A program made the translations under genes and the position numbers. DNA of 64,000 bases from Sulfopaludibacter sp963835555 (lineage in GTDB: Bacteria; Acidobacteriota; Terriglobia; Bryobacterales; Bryobacteraceae), in assembly GCA_963835555.1 (NCBI GenBank), contig CAWIGC010000037.1, positions 28,105-92,104 of the forward strand, given 5' to 3'. Under the pieces are notes generated by a model. It searched no databases. It saw nothing but the letters and a program-made list of their open reading frames with translations, and was not told the DNA's origin. Shown piece after piece: positions 1-6,584 of the stretch (position 1 is the stretch's first letter; every line of letters begins with the position of its first letter).

Positions 1-541
1 GTGCCTAATGTGATTTCGAGCCCCTATCCGGAGAGACTAGCTACTTTCTGGCGCAAAACTCCTTTTCCGGTCAGAACGGAACGCCCGCCCGCGGCATTAA
101 AACGGCGAAATGCCCGGTGGCGCTTCTCTTTGTCGGCTTGGCGCCCGAGTTTGCCTCAAGCGCAGGGAGCGGTGGACCTTGAGAGCGAACCGATGTCATC
201 TATAAATGCGCGGCTTCTCGCCGATGCCTTTCCGAGTGGCGCCGGAACTTGCCGCGTGGCCTGATAGGGATCGGGTTTCCGCCTGCATATCGCGGCGCTA
301 ATCGACTCTGCCATCGACGGACAGCGACTCTCATGTTCCAGCGGTCTTCCCGAAAGCCTGATTCCTTTTCCGGAACCTCATCGCGATGGGTCACTCCAGA
401 CTCCCTAATCGTTACACGAGACCTACGATTTTTCTTTAACACGCTGATGAGGTATACTCATTGCTGAGAGGAAATCTCCAAATTTTCCCATGCGAACCAA
501 GTAGTCCGGTGGTGGCTCAATTTGGTCGATTTGTAATTTAT
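1..541. other. No convincing gene upstream of tRNA-Pro
   Basis: I see no gene here that I can support. Short open frames exist on both strands (for example 1-264 forward and 200-442 reverse), but none has a recognisable domain, a plausible start or codon use like the real genes further right. A TATACT hexamer near 451 could be a -10 element about 85 bases before the tRNA gene, without a good -35. The stretch may be decayed accessory DNA next to the tRNA integration site. Confidence 0.4.
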
Positions 542-619
542 CGGGGCGTGGCTCAGCCTGGCTAGAGCGCCTGGTTCGGGACCAGGAGGTCGGTGGTTCG
601 AATCCACTCGCCCCGACCA
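542..619 (+). tRNA. tRNA-Pro (anticodon CGG), CCA encoded
   Basis: A complete tRNA cloverleaf can be drawn. The 5' arm CGGGGCG (542-548) pairs fully with CGCCCCG (609-615), followed by A and an encoded CCA (617-619). The anticodon stem CCTGG/CCAGG encloses the loop TTCGGGA, giving anticodon CGG, which reads proline codon CCG. The T arm contains GGTTCGAATCC. The 3' half of this gene is repeated at 1865-1914, which marks it as an integration target. Confidence 0.97.
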
Positions 620-620
620 A
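571..620 (+). repeat. att-like direct repeat, left copy (inside tRNA-Pro)
   Basis: These 50 bases, from the anticodon arm to just past the CCA, are identical to 1865-1914. The first mismatches are at 570/1864 and 621/1915. Weaker similarity continues for roughly 20 bases beyond the right edge of both copies (ttcaa, then acttacag). A perfect copy of a tRNA 3' half at a distance is the usual product of tyrosine-recombinase integration, so this is read as the left attachment site. Confidence 0.85.
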
Positions 621-656
621 CCTTTTCAAACACTTACAGACACTAACAACAACATC

Positions 657-686
657 AGGGTCCGAAAAGGGTCCAGTTTTGGACCC
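657..686. repeat. AGGGTCC repeat pair plus inverted copy, left arm
   Basis: GGGTCC occurs at 658 and 669, 11 bases apart, and an inverted copy TGGACCC at 680-686 closes a 7-bp dyad with a GTTT loop. The same paired motif recurs at 1735/1746 and 1786/1797 near the other end. One helical turn between copies suggests a protein binding the same face of the DNA, for example the arm-binding domain of an integrase, an excisionase or a repressor. Confidence 0.55.
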
Positions 687-885
687 TACTCTGACCCGGA
701 TGGTGGACTCTGCTAGTCGTTACCGCCGTGTTTTGACCGACTTGCCGCCCGACGACATCGACGGCCCCTTGGGCCGTGACCAGGAGGTCTGGTGATGCAC
801 CGGATGTTCGCCATGCCTGGTGCCGCGAATACGACCAGACCAATCATCAACGAGCTTTGACTTAACGTCATTACTCGCAGTTCGC

Positions 886-891
886 TAAAAT
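886..891 (+). promoter_or_regulatory. -10 element of a predicted leaderless promoter (HEAT gene)
   Basis: TAAAAT is followed by seven bases and then the ATG at 899. That spacing puts the expected transcription start at or next to the start codon, and there is no Shine-Dalgarno sequence. A -35 is unclear: TTGACT at 857 is 23 bp away. The layout matches many other genes in this window. Confidence 0.55.
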
Positions 892-898
892 CGCACCA

Positions 899-1672
899 AT
901 GCCGCCAGCCGACATCGATGAACTCTTCGCTCAGACCCTACGCGGCGCCTACGATGACGAGGCGCCATGGGAGGCAGTGCACTCGTTGCGTCGGATCGGA
1001 ACGCGGCAGGTATTTGAAACGGCAGTCAAGTGGGTCGAGTCGCCGGAGCCACTCGTGCGCGCACGAGGCCTTGATGTCCTTGCGCAACTTGGCAAGACCG
1101 CCCAGCACCGGTCAAACAGCTTTCCGCAGGAGTGCTACTGTGTCGTGAGCGAGGCTCTACAGCGTGAACGTGATCTACAGCCCCTCAACTCGGCTGTCTC
1201 GGCTTTAGGCCACCTTGATGACGTTCGCGCAATTCCACTGATCGCCGGGTTCGAAAGACATCCTGCGGCTGAGATCAGATTCAGCGTTGCTTGCGCACTC
1301 GGATCATTTCCCAACGATCCTCTCAGTGTTGAGACGTTGCTCCGGCTGATGGAAGACGCCGATGATGATGTGCGCGACTGGGCTACGTTTGGGCTTGGGG
1401 TTCTCGGTGATCAGGATTCGGTGGAAATCCGCGATGCGCTGTATCGCAAGTTGAACGACCAAAATGCCGACGTACGCGAGGAAGCTCTCGTCGGCCTCGC
1501 AAAACGGCATGATGCTCGCAGCCTCCCCGCTTTGATCGATGCGTTGGAACAGCCTACTATGACCGACCGCATCATCGAAGCAGCGTACACGCTCCTTGAT
1601 TTGGAAGGCGATCAGAAAGACTGGTCTGCACAGGACTACGCGAACGCGCTTCGACAGCGGTTCTCGCAATAA
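899..1672 (+). CDS. HEAT-repeat protein
   Basis: A 257-residue cytoplasmic protein without signal peptide or membrane segment. From about residue 48 to 230 it consists of HEAT-like helical pairs, seen as recurring patterns such as PLVRARGLDVLAQLG, AEIRFSVACALG, DDVRDWATFGLGVLG and ADVREEALVGLAKR. HEAT repeats form an alpha-solenoid for protein binding and give no reaction by themselves. It is the only gene inside the small tRNA-Pro insert, so it is the cargo of that element. A role such as immunity or regulation is possible but not shown. The ATG at 899 is chosen because a TAAAAT box ends seven bases upstream. Confidence 0.85.
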   Translation: MPPADIDELFAQTLRGAYDDEAPWEAVHSLRRIGTRQVFETAVKWVESPEPLVRARGLDVLAQLGKTAQHRSNSFPQECYCVVSEALQRERDLQPLNSAVSALGHLDDVRAIPLIAGFERHPAAEIRFSVACALGSFPNDPLSVETLLRLMEDADDDVRDWATFGLGVLGDQDSVEIRDALYRKLNDQNADVREEALVGLAKRHDARSLPALIDALEQPTMTDRIIEAAYTLLDLEGDQKDWSAQDYANALRQRFSQ

Positions 1673-1733
1673 CCTGCACCATTGAACAAAATGGCGCATG
1701 CGCGAAAGCAATGGTATCACCAGCGTGGAAACC

Positions 1734-1804
1734 AGGGTCCAAGCAGGGTCCAACTTGGCCTGAGTTCGCCAGACCTTCGCCTTTAGGGCCCAAGTAGGGT
1801 CCAA
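1734..1804. repeat. AGGGTCC repeat pairs, right arm
   Basis: Two further pairs with the same 11-base period: GGGTCC at 1735 and 1746, then GGGCCC at 1786 and GGGTCC at 1797. The consensus over all three pairs is close to AGGGYCC-RARN-AGGGTCCAR. This cluster ends 60 bases before the right att-like repeat, much as the left cluster begins about 38 bases after the left one. Confidence 0.55.
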
Positions 1805-1864
1805 ACAGAAGGCGTGCAAGTCTTTTAGTTTCAGTAAATGATCCTCGTAAGTTGTTGATAAATG

Positions 1865-1914
1865 CTGGTTCGGGACCAGGAGGTCGGTGGTTCGAATCCA
1901 CTCGCCCCGACCAA
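1865..1914 (+). repeat. att-like direct repeat, right copy (tRNA 3' half only)
   Basis: Fifty bases identical to 571-620. Only the 3' half of tRNA-Pro is present: the acceptor 5' strand, D arm and start of the anticodon arm are missing, so this is not a second tRNA gene. The integrase remnant starts about 100 bases further right, the usual place for an integrase next to its attachment site. The copy may therefore serve both the small insert on its left and a larger, decayed element on its right. Confidence 0.85.
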
Positions 1915-1982
1915 TCCTTTCAATAACTTACAGGCAGTGACGGGGCAAACAGCCCACCCAACTGCCCAACCCAGTTGCAAAG

Positions 1983-2011
1983 TTGCGGCGGCATCCCATC
2001 GCCCCTATACT
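1983..2011 (+). promoter_or_regulatory. Promoter of the integrase remnant
   Basis: TTGCGG (1983-1988) and TATACT (2006-2011) are separated by 17 bp. The -10 element ends six bases before the ATG at 2018, so the transcript would be leaderless or nearly so. Confidence 0.6.
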
Positions 2012-2017
2012 GCGGGC

Positions 2018-2514
2018 ATGGCGAAGAACGCAGCCACGCATCCCTCCCCGGTGCCTTCTCCTGCCAACCGACCCACCGATTCTGGCCCGGCACTCGCTCC
2101 CGTTATCGAAATCAACGTTCGCCACATCGGTCGCACGCCACGGCCAGAGAAGCTGACTGGAAGCGAAGCTCCGGAGGGCTGGATCAAGAAGGTTGACCGG
2201 CCACGCGAAGGCAAGGTCTGGTGAAGGCGGGGTCCTGGGGCAAAAAGATGAGAGAAGACATGAAGTACCTGTTCGACAAGCACGTGCTTCCCGTCCTCGG
2301 CCAATATTCGCCCCGCAAAATCACGCTGACTCCGCTTCAGTTGCTAGTGAACAAAATGGCCGAGGATGGGTACTCGAAATCCGCGGTCAAACATATTCGC
2401 ACTTACCTGAAAGCTTGTTTCGAATATGCGATTGACGAAGATCTGATTCCCAAGAACCCCGCGCGGAACCTCGCACTGCCAAACATCCACAAAAAGCCTT
2501 GCGAGAGGTTTCTC
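2018..2514 (+). pseudogene. Tyrosine recombinase/integrase, N-terminal part (disrupted)
   Basis: Two pieces of a tyrosine recombinase N-terminus. Frame one (2018-2224) gives a short N-terminal region ending near EGWIKKVDRPREGKVW. Frame two (2221-2514) gives a core-binding SAM-like domain with KHVLPVLGQYSPRKITL and SKSAVKHIRTYLKACFEYA. Related integrases usually have a longer linker between these pieces, so an internal deletion plus frame change is likely. The gene is cut at 2514 by an IS21-family element and resumes in frame at 6585. It probably encoded the integrase of an element inserted at the adjacent tRNA-Pro site. Confidence 0.8.
2507..2514. repeat. Target-site duplication, left copy (GGTTTCTC)
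   Basis: GGTTTCTC occurs immediately before the left end of the IS21-family element and again at 6577-6584 immediately after its right end. Eight bases is within the range known for this family. Removing the element and one copy rejoins the integrase frame. Confidence 0.85.
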
Positions 2515-2566
2515 CTTCGGCGCTCTCCAGAACTTACCCACCGATACTCTCCAAGAGTGACCCAGG
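2515..2566. repeat. Left terminal inverted repeat of the IS21-family element
   Basis: About 50 bases starting CTTCG. They align with the reverse complement of the right end at roughly two thirds of positions, including the CTTACCCA box 18 bases in and the AGTGACCCA box 41 bases in. These are likely IstA binding sites. Confidence 0.8.
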
Positions 2567-2617
2567 CATTCTGAGCTGATGCGCGGCGGCGCGTGATGAC
2601 CACGATGGAACATCACG

Positions 2618-3115
2618 ATGCCGAAGGTCCGGAAGAAGCCATGTAGAATCTGCCGCCGGTGGTTTCATCCGGATGCCCGAGTGGGAGAGCGGCAGCGAGC
2701 TTGCGGCAAGCCGGAGTGTCAAACCGCCCGGCGGCAGAAGACGCAGGCGGACTGGCGAAAGCGGAATCCGGACTACCTCATCGCCTGGAGATTGGACCAG
2801 CGCGCAGCGCAAACGCCGCCGCCGGAGGCGCTATGTTTTCCAGCTCCCTTGAACCAACTACCCTGGGAGTTCGCGAAAGACCAGTTCGGCGCGCAAGGCT
2901 CAGATTTCATTGGGGTTATGAGTACACTAATCCTGCGTGCCGCGAAAGACCAGATCCGCCCGTATCTCATTGATGGGGCGAGACTTCCCATCAGACTTCC
3001 CCCAGTTCCCGAAAAGACCAGTTCTCAGCTCCCGCATACTGAGTCCCGAGCAGGCAACGATGCATCTGGAGTTTCACCAACTGGATCGGCGATGGGAACA
3101 TCTGCGAGTCCGTGA
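2618..3115 (+). CDS. Cys-rich (zinc-finger-like) protein of the IS21 element
   Basis: A 165-residue protein. Its N-terminus has a putative zinc-binding set, CRICRRWF followed by CGKPEC about 20 residues later, then a basic stretch and an aromatic segment near NPDYLIAWRL. The C-terminal third is Pro/Ser rich and poorly structured. It is the first gene inside the element, running from 50 bases past the left repeat region into the start of the ParB-like gene. A DNA-binding or regulatory helper role is plausible. I do not recognise a named family. The ATG at 2618 is used because the cysteine motif begins directly after it. Confidence 0.6.
   Translation: MPKVRKKPCRICRRWFHPDARVGERQRACGKPECQTARRQKTQADWRKRNPDYLIAWRLDQRAAQTPPPEALCFPAPLNQLPWEFAKDQFGAQGSDFIGVMSTLILRAAKDQIRPYLIDGARLPIRLPPVPEKTSSQLPHTESRAGNDASGVSPTGSAMGTSASP
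2872..3026 (+). repeat. Three direct repeats of the type GCGAAAGACCAG
   Basis: The core GAAAGACCAG with similar flanks occurs near 2875, 2944 and 3011 (third copy GAAAAGACCAG), spaced 69 and 68 bases. The copies lie inside the 3' part of the Cys-rich gene and just upstream of the ParB-like start at 3060. They could be operator or ParB-like binding repeats, or remnants of an internal duplication: two copies encode AKDQ in frame, the third is in another frame. Confidence 0.4.
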
Positions 3116-4160
3116 GCCGCAACGGCAACGCCGGTTGCTGGCCTCGTTGGCCGACATCGGTCAGCAGACGCCCATCATCGTGGTGGCCGCCGGGCCGCCT
3201 GACCGTTACCTGGTGATCGATGGCTACAAGCGCGTGGCTGCACTGGAACAACTGGGCCGGGATACAGTCGAGGCGACGATCTGGGCGATGAGCGAGGCCG
3301 AAGCTCTGCTGCTGTCGAGGTCGCTGCGGTTCAGTCCGCAGGAAAGCGCGCTCGAACAAGGCTGGCTGCTGGCGGAGATGGAGCAGCGCTTTGGCTATGG
3401 ACTGGATGAACTGGCGCGCCGTTTCGACCGCAGCACCAGTTGGATCTCGCGGCGCCTGGCGCTGGTGGAGGTGCTGCCGGAAGCGATCCAGCAGCAAGTG
3501 CGCGAAGGGAAACTCTCTGCGCAAGTGGCGATGAAGTATCTGGTGCCGGTGGCGCGAATCAACGCCTCCGACTGCACGCGCATGGCGGCCGCATTCGTCG
3601 CACATGGCTGCAATACGCGGCAAGCCGGGCAACTGTACACGGCATGGAGTCAAGGCACGCGCGCGGTCCGCGAACGCATTCTCTCCGAGCCGGAACTGTT
3701 TTTGAGAACGCAGCGGCAGGCGCCGGCAGCCAAGCCGGCGGCGGTCGAACAAGTGGAGCGCGATCTGGATATGGTGATCGCCATCCTGCATCGCACCGGA
3801 AAGCGGCTTGCCGAAGCGCTGCCGGAGATGACTGGCCCGCAACAGAAACAAGCGCAGTATCAGATGGAAACTGCGCGCCGGGAACTCCACCGGATGACGG
3901 AACGAATCGGAAAGGAGCAGGAGCCGGAACATGCTGAGCCAGGCACAACGCACCGCGATCCTGGAACTGAGCGCGAAGGGAGTGAGCAAGCGCGAGATCG
4001 CACAGGTGCTGCGCTTGTCGCGGCCGACCGTGCGCAAAGTGCTGCGAGAGAACTCCACCAACGTGCCGGAGATCCAACGGGCGGAGAAGGCGGAACCGTA
4101 CCGCGAACAGATCCTCGAACTTTTGACCTCGTGCAAGGGGAATCTCGTGCGAGTCCATGA
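3060..4160 (+). CDS. ParB/Spo0J-like protein of the IS21 element
   Basis: About 366 residues from the ATG at 3060; in-frame GTG 2937 and ATG 2973 are alternatives. The N-terminal part resembles the ParB/Srx fold: a pattern like 'RQRRLLASLADIGQQTPI', then 'DRYLVIDGYKRVAAL'. A helix-turn-helix region follows (YGLDELARRFDRSTSWISRRLAL), as in partition and plasmid ParB proteins. The frame continues 230 bases into istA, ending in a low-complexity tail, so the original stop may have been lost. No ParA ATPase is nearby, so chromosome partition is unlikely. A role in controlling or targeting transposition is inferred from its place in the element. Confidence 0.75.
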   Translation: MHLEFHQLDRRWEHLRVREPQRQRRLLASLADIGQQTPIIVVAAGPPDRYLVIDGYKRVAALEQLGRDTVEATIWAMSEAEALLLSRSLRFSPQESALEQGWLLAEMEQRFGYGLDELARRFDRSTSWISRRLALVEVLPEAIQQQVREGKLSAQVAMKYLVPVARINASDCTRMAAAFVAHGCNTRQAGQLYTAWSQGTRAVRERILSEPELFLRTQRQAPAAKPAAVEQVERDLDMVIAILHRTGKRLAEALPEMTGPQQKQAQYQMETARRELHRMTERIGKEQEPEHAEPGTTHRDPGTEREGSEQARDRTGAALVAADRAQSAARELHQRAGDPTGGEGGTVPRTDPRTFDLVQGESRASP

Positions 4161-5337
4161 GGAACTGGTGGCGGGCGGCGCGGTGCTGTCCTATCAGGCG
4201 CTGACGGGGTTCTGCCGCAGGCAGGGTATCGGACAAACGCCGGTCGTGCCGGCGGGCCAGTATCACTTTGAGCCGGGCGTGGAGATGCAGCACGATACGT
4301 CTCCGCACACGGTGGAAGTGGGCGGCAGGAAGTACAAAGCGCAGACGGCGTCGGCGGTGTTGTGCTATTCGCGCATGCTGTTCTTCCAGATCAATCCTAC
4401 CTTCCAGCGATTCGATTGCAAGGTGTTTCTCACCGATGCGCTGCGCCATGCCGGTGGCGCGCCGGAGCGCGTAATGATCGACAACACGCATGTGGTGGTG
4501 TTGCGCGGCACGGGTCGCGAAATGATTCCGGTGCCTGAGATGGAGGCGTTTGCGGAACGCTTCGGGTTCCGCTTTGTGGCGCACGCGATCGGCAATGCCA
4601 ATCGTTCGGCACGCGTGGAGCGCCCGTTCTTCTTCATCGAAAACAACTTTCTGGCGGGGCGTACGTTCGCCAGTTGGGAGGATCTGAACCAGCAGGCGCG
4701 CCATTGGTGCGACAAGGTCAACTCGACTTACAAGAAGCATCTCCGCGCGGTGCCGCGCGAACTGTTCGCGGTGGAGCGCATGCATCTCAAACCGCTGCCG
4801 GCGTGGATTCCGGAAGTGTATCGTCTGCATCAGCGCACGGTGGACGTGGAAGGCTACGTCTCGGTGAACTCGATTCGCTACTCGGTGCCGGTCGCCTGGA
4901 TCGGGCATCGGGTGGAGGTCCGCGAGACCCGGGACAAGATCGAGATCGAAATGGATGCGCGCCATATCGTTACGCATGCGCGCACAGTGACGCCTCTGTC
5001 GCAGCGCGTCACACTGGCTGCGCATCGCCCGCCGCGTGGGGAAGGCGTCAAGCGCAGCGATCCGCACCCGGAAGAAAAGGCGATCGTCGAAGCCGCGCCC
5101 GAGGCCGCACTCTACGTAGCGGCGCTGAAGCAGAAAAGCCGTAAGGTGGTGGCGCTTGCCCTACGGCAACTGTTGCGCCTGCTGCGGGAATATCCGCGCG
5201 AACCGTTTCTGGCCGCGGTGCAGGAAGCCGCCCGGTATGGGCTATACGATCTCGACCGTTTGGAACGAATGATTTTGCGCCGCGTGGCGCGCGAATACTT
5301 TCTACTGCTGGACCCGGACACCGATTCCCATGACTGA
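3931..5337 (+). CDS. istA: IS21-family transposase IstA
   Basis: A 468-residue DDE transposase that cuts and joins the element ends. A helix-turn-helix covers about residues 6-38 (KGVSKREIAQVLRLSRPTVRKVL). The integrase core carries the likely triad: D122 in MQHDTSP, D184 in VMIDNTH and E230 in ARVERPFFF. A C-terminal beta-barrel-like region follows, with VDVEGYVSVNSIRYSVP. The start at 3931 is required to keep the HTH and lies inside the end of the ParB-like frame. The stop overlaps the istB start by eight bases, suggesting translational coupling. Length fits the family, and no inactivating change is visible. Confidence 0.95.
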   Translation: MLSQAQRTAILELSAKGVSKREIAQVLRLSRPTVRKVLRENSTNVPEIQRAEKAEPYREQILELLTSCKGNLVRVHEELVAGGAVLSYQALTGFCRRQGIGQTPVVPAGQYHFEPGVEMQHDTSPHTVEVGGRKYKAQTASAVLCYSRMLFFQINPTFQRFDCKVFLTDALRHAGGAPERVMIDNTHVVVLRGTGREMIPVPEMEAFAERFGFRFVAHAIGNANRSARVERPFFFIENNFLAGRTFASWEDLNQQARHWCDKVNSTYKKHLRAVPRELFAVERMHLKPLPAWIPEVYRLHQRTVDVEGYVSVNSIRYSVPVAWIGHRVEVRETRDKIEIEMDARHIVTHARTVTPLSQRVTLAAHRPPRGEGVKRSDPHPEEKAIVEAAPEAALYVAALKQKSRKVVALALRQLLRLLREYPREPFLAAVQEAARYGLYDLDRLERMILRRVAREYFLLLDPDTDSHD

Positions 5338-6055
5338 AGAACTGGAACAACTGCTGAAGAATCTCAAACTGCGGCGCATGCTCGGCGTTTACGATGAACA
5401 GTTACGCGCCGCCGAGAAAGCGCAAGCATCTTACTCGGAGTTCATCGCCGGGCTGTTGCGTGCGCAATGGCACGACCGGCAGGAAAGTGCTCTGGAGTGG
5501 CGCATCCGTAGAGCGAATCTGCCGGAACGCTGGTCGCTGGAATCGTTTCCCTGGGCACGCCAGCCCGGCGTAAACCGTAAGCAGATGCGCGCCTTCGCCG
5601 AACTCGACTTCGTCGCCAAGCACGAGAATCTGGTGTTGACGGGGCCGACCGGCGTGGGCAAAACCGGACTGGCTTGCGGGCTTCTGTTGAAGGCTTTGCA
5701 GAACGGCCATCGCTGTCAGTTCATCCGTGCGCAGGATCTGTTCGACGAGATGTACGCCTCGCTGGCCGACCGCTCCACGCGCCAGTTACTCAACCGCCTG
5801 GCCCGCCTGGACGTCCTATTGATCGATGAGTTCGGGTACCTGAATCTCAAGCCCGAGCAGTCGAACACCTTCTTCAAGCTGATGGAGGAGCGCTATACGC
5901 GCCACTCCACAATCCTCACGACCAACTTGGGATATGACGAGTGGCAAAACTTCCTCGGCAACAAATCGATGGTAGAAGCGCTGCTGAGCCGTGTGCGGCA
6001 TTACTGCCACACCGTGACCATCAACGGTCCCTCGCTGCGCGAACCGCAGGGCTGA
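5330..6055 (+). CDS. istB: IS21-family helper ATPase IstB
   Basis: A 241-residue AAA+ ATPase related to DnaC that assists IstA in target selection. It has Walker A GPTGVGKT at about residues 105-112 and Walker B DVLLIDEF at about 161-168. The usual IstB N-terminus (LLKNLKLRRMLGVYDE) and C-terminal YDEWQNFLGNKSMVEALLSR segments are present. It overlaps istA by eight bases and is followed three bases later by a small ORF, so istAB and that ORF form one transcription unit. Confidence 0.95.
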   Translation: MTEELEQLLKNLKLRRMLGVYDEQLRAAEKAQASYSEFIAGLLRAQWHDRQESALEWRIRRANLPERWSLESFPWARQPGVNRKQMRAFAELDFVAKHENLVLTGPTGVGKTGLACGLLLKALQNGHRCQFIRAQDLFDEMYASLADRSTRQLLNRLARLDVLLIDEFGYLNLKPEQSNTFFKLMEERYTRHSTILTTNLGYDEWQNFLGNKSMVEALLSRVRHYCHTVTINGPSLREPQG

Positions 6056-6058
6056 CTC

Positions 6059-6379
6059 ATGGAACAGCGCGACTACGTACGCCGGCTTCTGAACGCCTAT
6101 CGTGTGACTCCGGGCACGTGTGGTGTCGTCCGCCGCCCGGACCGAGTGCTGGCGGCCCAACTGCACCAACGCGGTGTGCCCCTGGAAGCGGTTGAGGACG
6201 CCTTCGTGCTTGCCGCGGCACGGCGACTCATACGGCCCGCCGGCGCCGCGCCTCTGGGAACGATCCGCTCGCTGGCATACTTCTCGCCGGTGATCGAAGA
6301 AGTACTGCAACTGCAGGTCAGCCAGGAATACTTTCAGCACCTCCGCCACAAACTCCAGCGCGCCGCCTCGGCACGATAG
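6059..6379 (+). CDS. Small protein downstream of istB
   Basis: A 106-residue, Arg- and Leu-rich protein starting three bases after the istB stop, without signal peptide or membrane segment. The middle reads like a helical bundle (LEAVEDAFVLAAARRLIR) and the C-terminus is a long helix (VIEEVLQLQVSQEYFQHLRHK). Its position inside the element suggests co-transfer and co-expression with istAB. I know of no assigned function. It could be a regulator of transposition or unrelated cargo. Confidence 0.65.
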   Translation: MEQRDYVRRLLNAYRVTPGTCGVVRRPDRVLAAQLHQRGVPLEAVEDAFVLAAARRLIRPAGAAPLGTIRSLAYFSPVIEEVLQLQVSQEYFQHLRHKLQRAASAR

Positions 6380-6524
6380 CCCTAAATCCCAATCCCCCAA
6401 ACGAAATCCGCCACCCCACAGCGCGCGCCTTCGGCGCGGATGATATCGCTCTGTCCCCCAACATCGACACCACTGCACGCCTGCGGCGTGGATGATGACG
6501 CCGGGTTCTCAATCCTGTTCCCGG

Positions 6525-6576
6525 GGTGGGTCACTTCAACCGAGCGTTACTGGGTAACTTCTCGGAAGCAGCGAAG
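6525..6576. repeat. Right terminal inverted repeat of the IS21-family element
   Basis: Mirror of the left end. TGGGTCACT at 6527-6535 and TGGGTAAC at 6551-6558 are placed exactly as far from base 6576 as their partners are from base 2515. The element ends in CGAAG, complementary to the left CTTCG. The 150 bases between the last ORF and this repeat hold only short GC hairpins. Confidence 0.8.
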
Positions 6577-6584
6577 GGTTTCTC
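6577..6584. repeat. Target-site duplication, right copy (GGTTTCTC)
   Basis: Second copy of the 8-bp duplication. Coding resumes directly after it in the reading frame left at 2514. Confidence 0.85.

Larger units (their letters stand above)
621..1864. mobile_element. Small insert between tRNA-Pro att-like repeats
   Basis: This 1,244-bp stretch lies exactly between the two 50-bp att-like repeats. It holds one convincing gene (HEAT-repeat protein, 899-1672) and no integrase of its own. AGGGTCC repeats in 11-bp phase sit just inside both ends, where arm-type sites of a tyrosine recombinase would be expected. It is either a minimal satellite element mobilised in trans or the remains of a larger element after deletion. 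The decayed integrase right of the second att copy is a candidate helper, but that is inference. Confidence 0.6.
2515..6576. mobile_element. IS21-family insertion element with accessory genes
   Basis: A 4,062-bp element bounded by imperfect inverted repeats and an 8-bp target duplication. It carries five genes on the plus strand: a Cys-rich protein, a ParB-like protein, istA, istB and a small downstream ORF. The terminal repeats contain two inner motifs at identical distances from each end: CTTACCCA at 2533 mirrored by TGGGTAAC ending 6558, and AGTGACCCA at 2556 mirrored by TGGGTCACT ending 6535. Multiple terminal repeats of this sort are characteristic of IS21. Most IS21 elements carry only istA and istB and are 2-2.5 kb, so this one is unusually large. 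Confidence 0.88.

Noticed and set aside
669..686. GGGTCCA-GTTT-TGGACCC hairpin as terminator after tRNA-Pro
   Set aside because: No T run follows, and the same heptamer recurs in phased pairs at the other end of the insert, which fits binding sites better.
655..843. Minus-strand ORF of 62 residues inside the insert
   Set aside because: No start signal, no recognisable domain, and it runs over the GGGTCC repeats.
1865..1914. Second tRNA-Pro gene
   Set aside because: Only the 3' half is present; the acceptor 5' strand, D arm and half of the anticodon stem are missing.
3559..5067. 502-residue minus-strand ORF opposite istA
   Set aside because: Exact antisense of the ParB-like and istA genes, rich in His/Arg as expected for shadow frames of GC-rich DNA.
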